NCBI GenBank assembly: GCA_024637045.1
Contig: JAGXFX010000019.1
Location: 124,001 to 188,000 of the forward strand
DNA length: 64,000 nt
From: Soehngenia sp.
GTDB taxonomy: Bacteria > Bacillota > Clostridia > Tissierellales > Tissierellaceae
Direction: 5' to 3'
The stretch's first letter is position 1. Every line of letters starts with the position of its first letter. The notes under the pieces were generated by a model that had not been told where the DNA came from, made no database searches, and saw nothing but the letters and a program-made list of their open reading frames with translations. Both the position numbers and the translations under genes were made by a program. Of this stretch, positions 1-8,013 are shown in pieces.

Positions 1-837
1 TTCATTCCCCAGAAGCAATCCATTATATAATGAATCTTCATATCTTATCCCCGTTCTATATCCTAAGACAAGCTTTCCCTGATTTACCTGCATCTTCTCT
101 CTTACCTGGTTTTTATTCTGTGACTTTTCTATGATTACTTCTCTTGGAACATATTTTATGCTTTCTCTATTCAAAATCTCTTCAGGCATAAGTTCTTCTA
201 AATTCATCTTATTGTCATGTCCTGTATATACTATTTCAATCTGGCTTTTAAGAAGAATATTTCGATAGTGATCATAGAGTATTTTTTCATCTATCCCATC
301 AACATCTTCTACATATCCACTGGGATAGATGCTGAATTTTTCACCTTTACACATTTCCTCTATACACCTGTTGATTGAATAGCTTCTCTTGTTATTTATT
401 TTGTTGTTTATTCTTGTTTTGAGATTCTTCTTTTCTTGCTCTATATATGTTTTGGAGAATAGACCCTCCTCAGTATATGGGTCGAAAAGAACTTCCTTGA
501 CCATTTCCAGTACGTCCTTGTCAAGTCCTTCTTCTCCTGTGTACCTTCCATCAGCCCATTCCATTGAAACTCTTATAATCTGTCTCTCTCCTCTTCTTGA
601 AGCGCTTATTTTTAGATTGGCTCCGAAAAGATTTTCAAGTCTTCTTTCCATCAGCAATGTACTTGGATAGTTAATTGTTCCCCTATCAAGCACCATGGGC
701 AGCAATGAATTTAATGTAACCTCTTCCCTCTCCAAGGGCCTTATGATATAAATCCCAAGGTAGTTGGATTTGAATTTATCTGTATAGGTTAAATTTATAC
801 TCACTCCATTACCAATTTCTTTTCTCTGGGATTCCAT
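1..837 (-). CDS. YfmF-like M16 family protein, C-terminus beyond window
   Basis: About 279 residues are visible, running off the left edge, so the C-terminal half is missing. The sequence resembles the N-terminal half of M16 (pitrilysin) peptidases of the YfmF type. Where an active M16 enzyme has its HxxEH zinc site followed by a Gly-Thr step, this protein reads PMVLDRGT, so the metal-binding His and Glu are absent and it is probably the non-catalytic partner of a YfmH-like protease. Family members have been linked by annotation to EF-P modification; that role is not shown here. The ATG at 837 follows GGAGGG at good spacing. Confidence 0.75.
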   Translation of the reverse strand, partial: MESQRKEIGNGVSINLTYTDKFKSNYLGIYIIRPLEREEVTLNSLLPMVLDRGTINYPSTLLMERRLENLFGANLKISASRRGERQIIRVSMEWADGRYTGEEGLDKDVLEMVKEVLFDPYTEEGLFSKTYIEQEKKNLKTRINNKINNKRSYSINRCIEEMCKGEKFSIYPSGYVEDVDGIDEKILYDHYRNILLKSQIEIVYTGHDNKMNLEELMPEEILNRESIKYVPREVIIEKSQNKNQVREKMQVNQGKLVLGYRTGIRYEDSLYNGLLLGNE

Positions 838-912
838 TTCTACAATCCCTCCTTTCTCTATTGTACAAGTCATTTAATACCCAATCAGGAAAACGCTTAA
901 TTATTCTATCAA

Positions 913-940
913 AAAAATAAAGGGTCTGACCCTTTATTTT
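913..940 (-). terminator. Rho-independent terminator after deoC
   Basis: A hairpin with a GGGTC/GACCC core flanked by A-rich and T-rich arms begins directly after the deoC stop codon. The A and T tracts on both sides mean it could also stop transcription from the other direction. Confidence 0.7.
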
Positions 941-1588
941 TTATCCTTTTATTATTTCGACACCTGAACTTGTTCCTATTCTTGTGGCACCTGCTTCCAT
1001 CATTGCAACTGCTTGTTCGTAATTCTTTACTCCACCAGAAGCTTTAACTCCCAGTTTTTCGCCTACAACTGATTTCATAAGCCTTACATCCTCAAGGGTT
1101 GCTCCACCTGTGCTAAATCCAGTAGACGTCTTTACAAAGTTAGCGCCTGCTTCCATGGCCAACTCACAAGCCTTCTTTTTTTCGTCATCTGTTAAAAGTG
1201 CTGTTTCTATTATCACTTTTACCAGTGCCTTGTTCTCAGAAGCTACAACGACAGCCTCAATATCTTCCCTTACCAGACTGTAGTTTCCGTCCTTTAGTGC
1301 TCCAATGTTTATAACCATATCTACTTCGTGGGCACCCATGGCTATTGAATCCTTTGTCTCAAATGCTTTGGTCTGAGGTGTGTTTGCTCCCAGCGGAAAT
1401 CCTATTACAGTTGCTACTCTTACTTCTGAATCCTCAAGCAGTTCACTGCAGTATTTTACATGAATTGGATTCACGCAAACCGCCTTAAACTTATTGGTTT
1501 TAGCTTCTTCACACAATACCTTAATTGAATCCCTCGAAGTATCTGCCTTTAATGCAGTGTGATCAATAATACCAGTTACATCAATCAT
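941..1588 (-). CDS. deoC: Deoxyribose-phosphate aldolase
   Basis: 215 residues, full length for DeoC. The enzyme splits 2-deoxyribose 5-phosphate into glyceraldehyde 3-phosphate and acetaldehyde in the cytoplasm, the last step of deoxynucleoside breakdown. The Schiff-base lysine lies in the [14 protein letters not shown] motif, and a second conserved lysine is in KVIIETALL; the N-terminal DHT segment is also typical. It lies 12 bases downstream of a PduL-type acyltransferase in one transcript, which suggests that acetaldehyde carbon may be routed on to acetyl phosphate. No phosphopentomutase or nucleoside phosphorylase gene is nearby. Confidence 0.95.
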   Translation of the reverse strand: MIDVTGIIDHTALKADTSRDSIKVLCEEAKTNKFKAVCVNPIHVKYCSELLEDSEVRVATVIGFPLGANTPQTKAFETKDSIAMGAHEVDMVINIGALKDGNYSLVREDIEAVVVASENKALVKVIIETALLTDDEKKKACELAMEAGANFVKTSTGFSTGGATLEDVRLMKSVVGEKLGVKASGGVKNYEQAVAMMEAGATRIGTSSGVEIIKG

Positions 1589-1600
1589 CGTTAGTCACCC

Positions 1601-2173
1601 CTATATTATAATATCCACCAAATCTCCATTTCTTATCCCTGCAGCATTTCCTTCTTCAACATCTACATGCATTTCCAATGCATAATTTGGATTTACTCTT
1701 ACAAGAACATTGTCAAATACGAGGCCTCTTGGTCCAGAAATTTTAATGCTAACAATTTCTCCATCCTTTACACCAAATTCTTCACCATCTGATGTGTGCA
1801 TATGAATATGTCTTGCAGCAACTATAATTCCCTTGTTAATTTCGACTTCTCCCTTTGGCCCAACTATTTTTGCACCAGGAGTGTCTGTCATATCACCTGA
1901 ATTTCTTACTACAGGTGAAACACCAAGTGCAAAAGCATCCGTTATAGATACCTCAAGCTGTGTATCTGGTCTTACAGGTCCAAGAATCCTTACTCCCTTG
2001 ATTGTCTTTTTGGGACCGACTACATCTACCTTTTCCTCACAGGCATACTGTCCAGGTTGAGACAAGTCCTTCATTTTCGTTAACTCATATCCTTCTCCGA
2101 AAAGTGTATCAAGATCCTCCTGGCTTATATGAATATGTCTGTTTGATAATGCTATTGGCAATGTTTTCTTCAT
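1601..2173 (-). CDS. pduL: PduL-type phosphate acyltransferase
   Basis: 190 residues. PduL-family enzymes interconvert acyl-CoA and acyl phosphate (acetyl or propanoyl) and are unrelated to Pta. The two metal-binding His clusters of the family are visible as NRHIHIS near residue 12 and ARHIHMH near residue 120. No N-terminal encapsulation peptide for a microcompartment is apparent: the protein begins almost directly with the catalytic domain. It is the first gene of a two-gene unit with deoC and has a good promoter upstream. Its role is most likely acetyl-phosphate and ATP formation in fermentation; substrate choice between acetyl- and propanoyl-CoA cannot be read from sequence. Confidence 0.85.
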   Translation of the reverse strand: MKKTLPIALSNRHIHISQEDLDTLFGEGYELTKMKDLSQPGQYACEEKVDVVGPKKTIKGVRILGPVRPDTQLEVSITDAFALGVSPVVRNSGDMTDTPGAKIVGPKGEVEINKGIIVAARHIHMHTSDGEEFGVKDGEIVSIKISGPRGLVFDNVLVRVNPNYALEMHVDVEEGNAAGIRNGDLVDIII

Positions 2174-2204
2174 CGTAACCCTCCTAATTATTATTCATAT
2201 ACTC

Positions 2205-2233
2205 ATTATACTCTTTTTACCTAGGTTTTTCAA
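2205..2233 (-). promoter_or_regulatory. Sigma-A type promoter for pduL-deoC
   Basis: TTGAAA (2228-2233) and TATAAT (2205-2210) are separated by 17 bases and lie just upstream of the pduL ribosome-binding site. Confidence 0.75.
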
Positions 2234-2260
2234 AGAGATTGTCAAATAATTGTTAAGTCT

Positions 2261-2296
2261 AAAAAGCACTCCTATAAGTGAGAAAGGAGTGCTTTT
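2261..2296 (-). terminator. Terminator after folT
   Basis: The arms AAAGCACTCC and GGAGTGCTTT form a ten-pair stem, ending in a T run on the minus strand, immediately past the folT stop. Confidence 0.85.
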
Positions 2297-2299
2297 CTG

Positions 2300-2842
2300 C
2301 TAAATATAACTTCTCAGGTACTTCATTAGATATTTAATGATAACCGTGTGCAATGGTATGCTTATTAATGCTGCCAGAGCCCTTGTTGGAAGTAGGATGA
2401 TAAATCCTTTGCCAAAAAGTGTTGATAACCAATAAGTGTTAAGTCCCAATGACACAACTATTGTTACCAGAAAAACAGCTACAAATATATTCTTGTAGGA
2501 ATATATTTTTTCGTAGTTCTTTTCTCCTTTAAGCCTATAAAATATCAAGCCTGGAATTACTCCCCAAAGTATTGAGCTTAAGGTGAATCCCGGATGATAG
2601 GGTCCCTGAGGATTAATCAGAAATCCAATCAAATCCGCCGCAAATCCTGTTAGTCCTCCTACAAGTGGCCCAAAAATCATTCCTGAAATCATCAATGGCA
2701 AATCTCCAAAACTGATCCTTAAAGCTGAAACCCCTGCAAGTGGTACCATAATGTAGGCAAATCTGGTCATAACAATTGAAATTGCAACCAAAAAGCCAGC
2801 CTTCACCATGGTTCGAACGCTCATTTTTTCTTTTCTTTTCAT
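2300..2842 (-). CDS. folT: ECF transporter folate-binding subunit FolT
   Basis: 180 residues with about six hydrophobic segments. It matches S components of energy-coupling factor transporters, in particular the folate type: a conserved RISFGDLPLMISGMIFGP block, and GFAADLIGF and PGFTLSSILWG motifs. It would capture folates and dock onto a shared EcfAA'T module encoded elsewhere. The folate assignment is strongly supported by the tetrahydrofolate riboswitch in its leader. ATG at 2842 follows AAAGGAG by six bases. It is monocistronic, with its own terminator. Confidence 0.9.
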   Translation of the reverse strand: MKRKEKMSVRTMVKAGFLVAISIVMTRFAYIMVPLAGVSALRISFGDLPLMISGMIFGPLVGGLTGFAADLIGFLINPQGPYHPGFTLSSILWGVIPGLIFYRLKGEKNYEKIYSYKNIFVAVFLVTIVVSLGLNTYWLSTLFGKGFIILLPTRALAALISIPLHTVIIKYLMKYLRSYI

Positions 2843-2851
2843 TTGAATCTC

Positions 2852-2888
2852 CTTTCTTTAACTGACAGCTACTGCCAATTAAAGAAAG
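2852..2888 (-). promoter_or_regulatory. RBS-sequestering hairpin of the folT riboswitch
   Basis: The RNA folds into a 17-pair stem (arms 2872-2888 and 2852-2868, two G-U pairs) with a three-base loop. Its 3' arm includes the first part of the AAAGGAG ribosome-binding site of folT (2849-2855), so forming it should block translation. The riboswitch 3' strand near 2894-2905 is complementary to the 5' arm and could compete with it. Confidence 0.75.
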
Positions 2889-2891
2889 TAT

Positions 2892-2992
2892 CTCTAATTG
2901 TCAGCGGATGCGGCAAAGAATCGCAGAAATTTTCTTTCGTCAACGGGCAACTTCCCATCCCGAGGCACTTAACGCTCTTTACCTACTCTGTC
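2892..2992 (-). promoter_or_regulatory. Tetrahydrofolate (THF) riboswitch
   Basis: The leader of folT holds the conserved THF aptamer blocks in order: AGAGTAGG, GCGTTAAGTGCC, GGGATGGGAAGTTGCCCG, GACGAAAG and GCATCCGCTG. The closing helix pairs CAG near 2990 with CTG near 2902. Known THF riboswitches bind reduced folates and turn off folate transport or synthesis genes, which fits folT. Boundaries are approximate. Confidence 0.92.
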
Positions 2993-3096
2993 ATACATAA
3001 CAATTTAATTTCATATTATACATGATAGATACACATTTGTAAACAGACCCTGATTGTAACAAGGTACATTGACTTATAATATGAAACCATATCTTA

Positions 3097-3777
3097 TCAA
3101 TACCTCTTATTGCTTTTAAATCTGCCTATGTTGTATTTACCCTTCTTGTAGAAAATATATCCAATAAGTTGCGCAATGGAGAGATACTTAATAAAGCTTA
3201 TCCCAATTTTACCTGCAATATTAATAAAAAATGGCTCAGGAAGCATCTGAATCAACAAGTCTGTCCTAGGATTTAGTATCCAAAGGTCATTACTAAAAAA
3301 TATTTCATGAAAAACAGTAAAATACCTTGTGAAATCGGTCAGGACGAGAACCACCATGATAATTAGCAGGAGATGATTCGCAAAGAGCCCAATGGTCATC
3401 CATTTGCCCATAAAACCTGCCAATTCCCTTGAAAGAAACCAAAATATCACTCCCAAGGCGAATAATGCCGATACCAGCTTTAAAACTCTAGACAGCTCAT
3501 ATAACTGGAGGACATCATCCATATGGTGAATTTCCCTTTCATTAAAGTGTCTATCCAATGCACTATCATCAGACCCCTTCAGGTACGTAATAATGTCTTT
3601 CGAAACTACCTCCAATTCTTCAGGTGTTTTCCCTGTAACCTCATAGACTCCATTGTCCTCATATGATTCCAGGTAGTAGTCCAGGTCATAAGTATTTTCT
3701 TCGATTGCCATTACAAGCGCTATAATTGATAAAGAAACTACCAGTACAATCACAAGCGCAATATTAAAAGTTCTCAA
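3097..3777 (-). CDS. DUF1461/TIGR01906 integral membrane protein, Lit-like
   Basis: 226 residues: an N-terminal membrane segment, an extracytoplasmic acidic stretch of about 70 residues, then three further membrane segments and a basic C-terminal tail. The motifs HFNEREIHHMDDV (about residues 80-92) and FHEIFFSNDLWILNP are hallmarks of the DUF1461 family. Lit, the lipoprotein intramolecular transacylase of some Firmicutes that makes lyso-form lipoproteins, belongs to this family, so such an activity is possible here, but it is an inference from family membership. The start is TTG at 3777, placed seven bases after GAGG. It stands alone, downstream of yebC. Confidence 0.7.
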   Translation of the reverse strand: MRTFNIALVIVLVVSLSIIALVMAIEENTYDLDYYLESYEDNGVYEVTGKTPEELEVVSKDIITYLKGSDDSALDRHFNEREIHHMDDVLQLYELSRVLKLVSALFALGVIFWFLSRELAGFMGKWMTIGLFANHLLLIIMVVLVLTDFTRYFTVFHEIFFSNDLWILNPRTDLLIQMLPEPFFINIAGKIGISFIKYLSIAQLIGYIFYKKGKYNIGRFKSNKRY

Positions 3778-3875
3778 TCCATCACCTCTTCTAAAAAATT
3801 CTGATGGAATAATTGGATTTCTGTCCTCTCTTCCACCAGACTATTTCATTGATATTTGCAATGCAGATATTTCAG

Positions 3876-4613
3876 TTAAATTTCTTCAGGCATCTCCCAA
3901 TTATGGTAAACTTCCTGAACATCATCGTTGTCTTCAAGCATATCTATTAGTTTTTCCATATTTTTTATGTCTTTTTCATCTTGAAGTGCTACCATGTTCT
4001 GAGGTAAATAAGTAAGCTCTGCAGCGGCAAAACTGTATTCGGATTTCTGTAATCCATCTCTAACCTTATTGAAGTCTGTAGGTTCAATTATAATTTCAAA
4101 TCCGTTTTCGTCTGCTTCGAAATCTTCTGCTCCCAATTCTATTGCAAGCAAAGTCAATTCATCCTCATCTATTGAATCTTCTTTTTCAATCGCTATTAAA
4201 CCTTTTCTGTCGAACATAAAAGATACTGATCCATTTTGTCCAAGATTGCCACCGTATTTATCGAATGCATGCCTGACATCTGAAGCTGTTCTGTTTCTGT
4301 TGTCAGTTAAACAATTCACTATAATTGCTGTGCCTGATGGTCCATAGCCTTCGTAGATGATTTCTTCGAAACTATCAGATCCCAAATCACCAGTTCCTTT
4401 TTTGATAGCTCTTTCAATATTATCATTTGGCATATTCTCAGCTTTTGCCTTATCAATAGCTGCTTTCAATGACGGATTATAATCAGGGTCTCCCCCGCCT
4501 TCTTTGGCTGCCACCATAATATATCTTCCCAGTTTGGTAAACACCTTGCCTCTTTTGGCATCTTCCTTGCCTTTTTTGTTCTTAATGTTATTCCATTTGG
4601 AATGTCCTGACAT
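3876..4613 (-). CDS. yebC: YebC/PmpR family regulatory or translation factor
   Basis: 245 residues, the normal family length. The N-terminus begins with the diagnostic [15 protein letters not shown] and contains FTKLGR and GGGDPDYNP; the central region carries the family's [21 protein letters not shown]. YebC proteins were described as DNA-binding regulators, and recent work on the family points to a role in relieving ribosome stalling. It is preceded by a 24-base perfect palindrome that separates it from nadE. ATG at 4613 follows GGAGAGG. Confidence 0.93.
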   Translation of the reverse strand: MSGHSKWNNIKNKKGKEDAKRGKVFTKLGRYIMVAAKEGGGDPDYNPSLKAAIDKAKAENMPNDNIERAIKKGTGDLGSDSFEEIIYEGYGPSGTAIIVNCLTDNRNRTASDVRHAFDKYGGNLGQNGSVSFMFDRKGLIAIEKEDSIDEDELTLLAIELGAEDFEADENGFEIIIEPTDFNKVRDGLQKSEYSFAAAELTYLPQNMVALQDEKDIKNMEKLIDMLEDNDDVQEVYHNWEMPEEI

Positions 4614-4641
4614 AGTTCAACCTCTCCTTCCGTTAACTTAC

Positions 4642-4665
4642 TTATTTTAGCATATGCTAAAATAA
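4642..4665. repeat. 24-bp perfect palindrome between nadE and yebC
   Basis: The 12-base arm TTATTTTAGCAT is followed immediately by its exact reverse complement. It sits six bases after the nadE stop. No long U tract follows it on the minus strand, so it is either a weak terminator, an mRNA hairpin or a protein-binding site. Confidence 0.6.
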
Positions 4666-4671
4666 ATTTCA

Positions 4672-5394
4672 CTAACTTTTTTTGTAGGAAGGGGGATAAT
4701 TTCTTTTATGTTCAGTGATTTTATTCATGCGGTCAATCTTTTTTATTGAATCTTCAGGACCCTCACCTGTTCTTATATAATTATCAAGAACCTTGTAAGT
4801 AAATCCCATCTCCTTCTCATCGGTCTGATTCTCCCATAACCCTGCACTTGGCGGTTTTTCTATTATCTCCGATGGTATCTCAAGAAGCCTAGCCAGTTCA
4901 AATACTTCTTCTTTGACAAAGTCAGCAAGAGGCAATAAATCTACCCCGCTATCACCATGTTTTGTAAAATAACCAACATGAAGCTCTGATTTATTGCTTG
5001 TTCCACATACCAGGTACCCCATTTCCTGTGCAAAATAATACAAAGTCATCATTCTGAGTCTAGGTTTTATATTTGCATTGGCTAATGGATTTTCTCCTTC
5101 AAAAGGAAGGGATTTCAGAAACGAATCATAAACTTGAGAAAGATCGATGCTGGTGATGTCAATATCCAAATCTCTTGCAATAATCAATGCGTCAGATTCA
5201 TCTTTCGGATTGCTATAAATTGGCATGATAACTCCCATTGAGTCTTGTGGAAATGCTTTTTTCGCCAATCCTGCCACTACAGCTGAGTCAATCCCACCAC
5301 TCAGTCCAAATACAACTCCTTTTGCATTTGCTTCTTCAACTCTTTCCTGAAGCCAAGTTACAATATTATCCAACTCCATTTTCATGTCTTTCAC
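4672..5394 (-). CDS. nadE: NH3-dependent NAD+ synthetase
   Basis: 240 residues, the short form without a glutaminase domain. It makes NAD+ from deamido-NAD+, ATP and ammonia. The PP-loop ATP-pyrophosphatase motif is GLSGGIDSAVVAG near residue 32, followed by the CGTSNKSE and KHGDSGVDLLPLADFVKEEV segments typical of NadE. I chose GTG at 5394, nine bases after GGAGGAG, over the TTG at 5403, which lies too close to the ribosome-binding site. nadD, which makes its substrate, is at the other end of the window. Confidence 0.93.
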   Translation of the reverse strand: MKDMKMELDNIVTWLQERVEEANAKGVVFGLSGGIDSAVVAGLAKKAFPQDSMGVIMPIYSNPKDESDALIIARDLDIDITSIDLSQVYDSFLKSLPFEGENPLANANIKPRLRMMTLYYFAQEMGYLVCGTSNKSELHVGYFTKHGDSGVDLLPLADFVKEEVFELARLLEIPSEIIEKPPSAGLWENQTDEKEMGFTYKVLDNYIRTGEGPEDSIKKIDRMNKITEHKRNYPPSYKKS

Positions 5395-5472
5395 TTTTAT
5401 CAACTCCTCCTAAATATATGTAGAGCATACACTAAATATTAATTGAAAGGAAAATAGACCATTCCTGGTCTA

Positions 5473-5871
5473 TTACTCAGCTTTCAATGTTGCGTAAACA
5501 CAATCATCCAAAAGGTATCTGAGGTTCAATTCCTCCGCTTTTGCTACAACTTCATCATTGTAGGTTCCCGGTTGAAAGAAAATCATTTCTATTCCAGCTT
5601 CTTTAGCTTCCTCCAGGACACCGATGCTAATTTTGGGCGGTACTACCATATCAAGCACATCAACTTTTTCAGGTAATGATGCCAAGGATTTATAAATCTT
5701 TTCACCCTCAAGCTCATCGTAATTTGGGCTTATTCCATATGTTGTGTATCCTTTTTCCCTCAGGATCTTCCATATTTTATAGCCGTACTTTTCCTTCTTG
5801 CCTGATACCCCAACAACAACCCATTTCTTGGATTCCATCATTTCTTTCTTTAAATCTTTTTCTGATGCCAT
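5473..5871 (-). CDS. CoA-binding domain protein (YccU type)
   Basis: 132 residues forming a single Rossmann-like CoA-binding domain: VVVGVSGKKEKYGYKI near the N-terminus, then YGISPNYDELEG and VVPPKISIGVLEEAKEAGI. This fold is shared with the succinyl-CoA synthetase alpha N-terminus, but here it stands alone without a catalytic domain. The function of such short proteins is not established. ATG at 5871 is six bases after AGGTG; the GTG at 5880 would be inside the ribosome-binding site. Confidence 0.8.
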   Translation of the reverse strand: MASEKDLKKEMMESKKWVVVGVSGKKEKYGYKIWKILREKGYTTYGISPNYDELEGEKIYKSLASLPEKVDVLDMVVPPKISIGVLEEAKEAGIEMIFFQPGTYNDEVVAKAEELNLRYLLDDCVYATLKAE

Positions 5872-5901
5872 AATAATCACCTCGATATTCTTTATACCCT
5901 T

Positions 5902-6552
5902 CTATTCTCTCCATCTCACACCATCTTTTTCAGGAAGAAACTTTTCTTCAATAATTCTGTATATAATATCTCCACTTGTCATATCCATCATGTCTGAAAT
6001 AAATGCTCCATACAGGTCCTTCCTAACAAACATCTCAATTCTTACATCATCTTTAAATTCAATTTTTTCAGCTGTATATCCATTTTCAATAAAATAATTC
6101 TCGATTCTTCCATATGCTGTGTACTGAAGTTCCAGTGATACCAGATTGAACTCACCCATTACAACAATAATTGATGACTCTATGGCGATTTTTGCTCCTT
6201 TTGTGTAGGCTCTTATAAGTCCACCTCCACCAAGTTTCACACCTCCGAAATATCTCGTAATCACTATTGCTGCATTTCTTATTTCCTCTTTTTTTAATAC
6301 TTCAAGCGCAGGTATTCCTGCAGTACCTGAGGGTTCTCCGTCGTCATTGAATCTCTGAACATTCGAATCCTGCCCTATAACATATGCAGAAACATTGTGG
6401 GTAGCATCTTTATGCTTGATTTTTATTTCTTCAATAAACTTCTGGGCTTCTTCCTCTGTCTCTACAGGAGAAGCATATCCAATAAATCGTGACTTATTTA
6501 CAATAAATTCCTCTACACCTCTCCTTGCAATTGTCTTGTAGCTATGACTCAT
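5902..6552 (-). CDS. YigZ/IMPACT family protein
   Basis: 216 residues, the usual length. The UPF0029/IMPACT N-terminal domain is evident from HNVSAYVIG, RFNDDGEPSGTAG and ITRYFGGVKLGGGGLIRAY; the C-terminal part is the smaller YigZ ferredoxin-like domain. The eukaryotic IMPACT homologue regulates GCN2, but the bacterial role is unknown. It lies 19 bases downstream of hflX in the same direction. Confidence 0.88.
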   Translation of the reverse strand: MSHSYKTIARRGVEEFIVNKSRFIGYASPVETEEEAQKFIEEIKIKHKDATHNVSAYVIGQDSNVQRFNDDGEPSGTAGIPALEVLKKEEIRNAAIVITRYFGGVKLGGGGLIRAYTKGAKIAIESSIIVVMGEFNLVSLELQYTAYGRIENYFIENGYTAEKIEFKDDVRIEMFVRKDLYGAFISDMMDMTSGDIIYRIIEEKFLPEKDGVRWRE

Positions 6553-6571
6553 ACCTGTAACTTCCCTTCCA

Positions 6572-7846
6572 TCATTTCACTATATATTGCTTATATTTCT
6601 GAAAATCAACATGATCGATAGTCAGCACGAAAAGCGTCCCTTCTACAGTGTATTCAATTTCATCCACCTGATACCGATCCATAAAATAGCTAGAAACTGA
6701 TTGTTTCTCAAATGGGATAAGCATTTTGACTTTTCTGTATTCCATTGGCAAAGTCTTTTGTATCAGTTCCTTCAAATCCTCTACTCCTGTGCCTTTTTTT
6801 GCAGATATATAAATGGAATTATCCACATCTCTTCCAGCTCTGTTAACCTTGACTATGTCTAGCTTATCAATCTTGTTAAAAACCGTTATAATTGGTTTAT
6901 CTACCGATTCAATATCCTCCAATAGATCCATGGTTGTGTTTATCTGAATATCCAGATCCTTGTTCGATGCATCAACAACATGTAATAGTAGGTCGGCATA
7001 TTCAACTTCTTCAAGTGTTCCTTTAAAAGCTTCCACTAACTTTGTGGGAAGTCTTGAAACAAAACCTACTGTATCTGCAAGAAGATACTCCTGCCCATTT
7101 GGAAGCTTCCCAACTCGATGTGCAGTATCCAGGCTGGCAAAGAGCATGTCTTCAACGTAAACCTGCTTGCTATCACCTATCCCGTCCTTCTCAGACATCA
7201 ATTCATTCATCAAGGTAGATTTGCCGGCATTGGTGTATCCAACTAGAGCAACCATTGGCATCTGAGATGCTATTCTTTTTTTTCTTTTTACATCTCTTTC
7301 TCCTTCAATATCCTTAAGCTGTTTTTCAATATTATTGATTTCGCTTAGTATATGTCTACGGTCGGTTTCAAGTTTCTGCTCTCCAGGTCCCCTTGTTCCT
7401 ATTCCCGCACCTTCTCTGGAAAGATAATCTCTAAACCCTACAAGTCTAGGCAATCTGTACTTAAGCTGAGCCAGTTTTACCTGGAGCTTACCTTCCTTTG
7501 ATACAGCTCTAAGAGCAAAAATATCAAGTATCAGAGTCGTCCTGTCAATAACCTTTCTGTCAATAATCTCTTCTAGATTCCTTAATTGTGCACCTGAGAG
7601 TTCATCATTGAATATTACAGTATCTATTTCAAGATCTACACAATATTCTTGAATCTCCTTGGCTTTTCCTGTTCCTATAAAATATGCTGCATTGATTTTA
7701 TCTTTTTTTTGAATTATTCGAGCAAGCACTTCGCCTCCTGCCGCTTTTACAAGTTCTTCCAATTCATCAAGGGAATCTTCAATATCTATTTTGTCTCTAT
7801 CCAATTCAATCCCGACAAGTAAAACTTTTTCTTTATTGTCTTCCAT
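6572..7846 (-). CDS. hflX: GTPase HflX, ribosome-splitting factor
   Basis: 424 residues. The N-terminal HflX domain (about 1-190, with YFIGTGKA and RTTLILDIFALRA) contains the glycine-rich RGPGEQKLE linker, followed by a GTPase domain with G1 GYTNAGKST (about residue 205), G3 DTVGF and G4 NKID, and a short C-terminal domain. HflX binds the 50S subunit and rescues stalled ribosomes under heat or antibiotic stress. It is probably the first gene of the unit that continues into the YigZ gene; it is divergent from the penicillin-binding protein gene. Confidence 0.93.
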   Translation of the reverse strand: MEDNKEKVLLVGIELDRDKIDIEDSLDELEELVKAAGGEVLARIIQKKDKINAAYFIGTGKAKEIQEYCVDLEIDTVIFNDELSGAQLRNLEEIIDRKVIDRTTLILDIFALRAVSKEGKLQVKLAQLKYRLPRLVGFRDYLSREGAGIGTRGPGEQKLETDRRHILSEINNIEKQLKDIEGERDVKRKKRIASQMPMVALVGYTNAGKSTLMNELMSEKDGIGDSKQVYVEDMLFASLDTAHRVGKLPNGQEYLLADTVGFVSRLPTKLVEAFKGTLEEVEYADLLLHVVDASNKDLDIQINTTMDLLEDIESVDKPIITVFNKIDKLDIVKVNRAGRDVDNSIYISAKKGTGVEDLKELIQKTLPMEYRKVKMLIPFEKQSVSSYFMDRYQVDEIEYTVEGTLFVLTIDHVDFQKYKQYIVK

Positions 7847-7946
7847 ATCATCACTCTCCCATCCAGATGCTTACAGTATAACACTTTTAGAGGTTATAAG
7901 CCAGTTGAAACAGCTATTCCGTAATACTATTGTAACCTTACTTAAC

Positions 7947-7975
7947 TTAACAAAAAAATTGTTCTATGGTATAAT
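7947..7975 (+). promoter_or_regulatory. Promoter of the class A PBP gene
   Basis: TTAACA at 7947-7952 and TATAAT at 7970-7975 are separated by 17 bases. The PBP start follows about 40 bases later behind AGGAGG. Confidence 0.75.
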
Positions 7976-8013
7976 ATGTTATGTTTTTGTAGTCAAAATA
8001 TAGGAGGTCAATA

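Noticed and set aside
2843-3025. Open frame of 60 codons on the plus strand upstream of folT
   Set aside because: It is antisense to the THF riboswitch and its hairpin; the conserved RNA explains the sequence.
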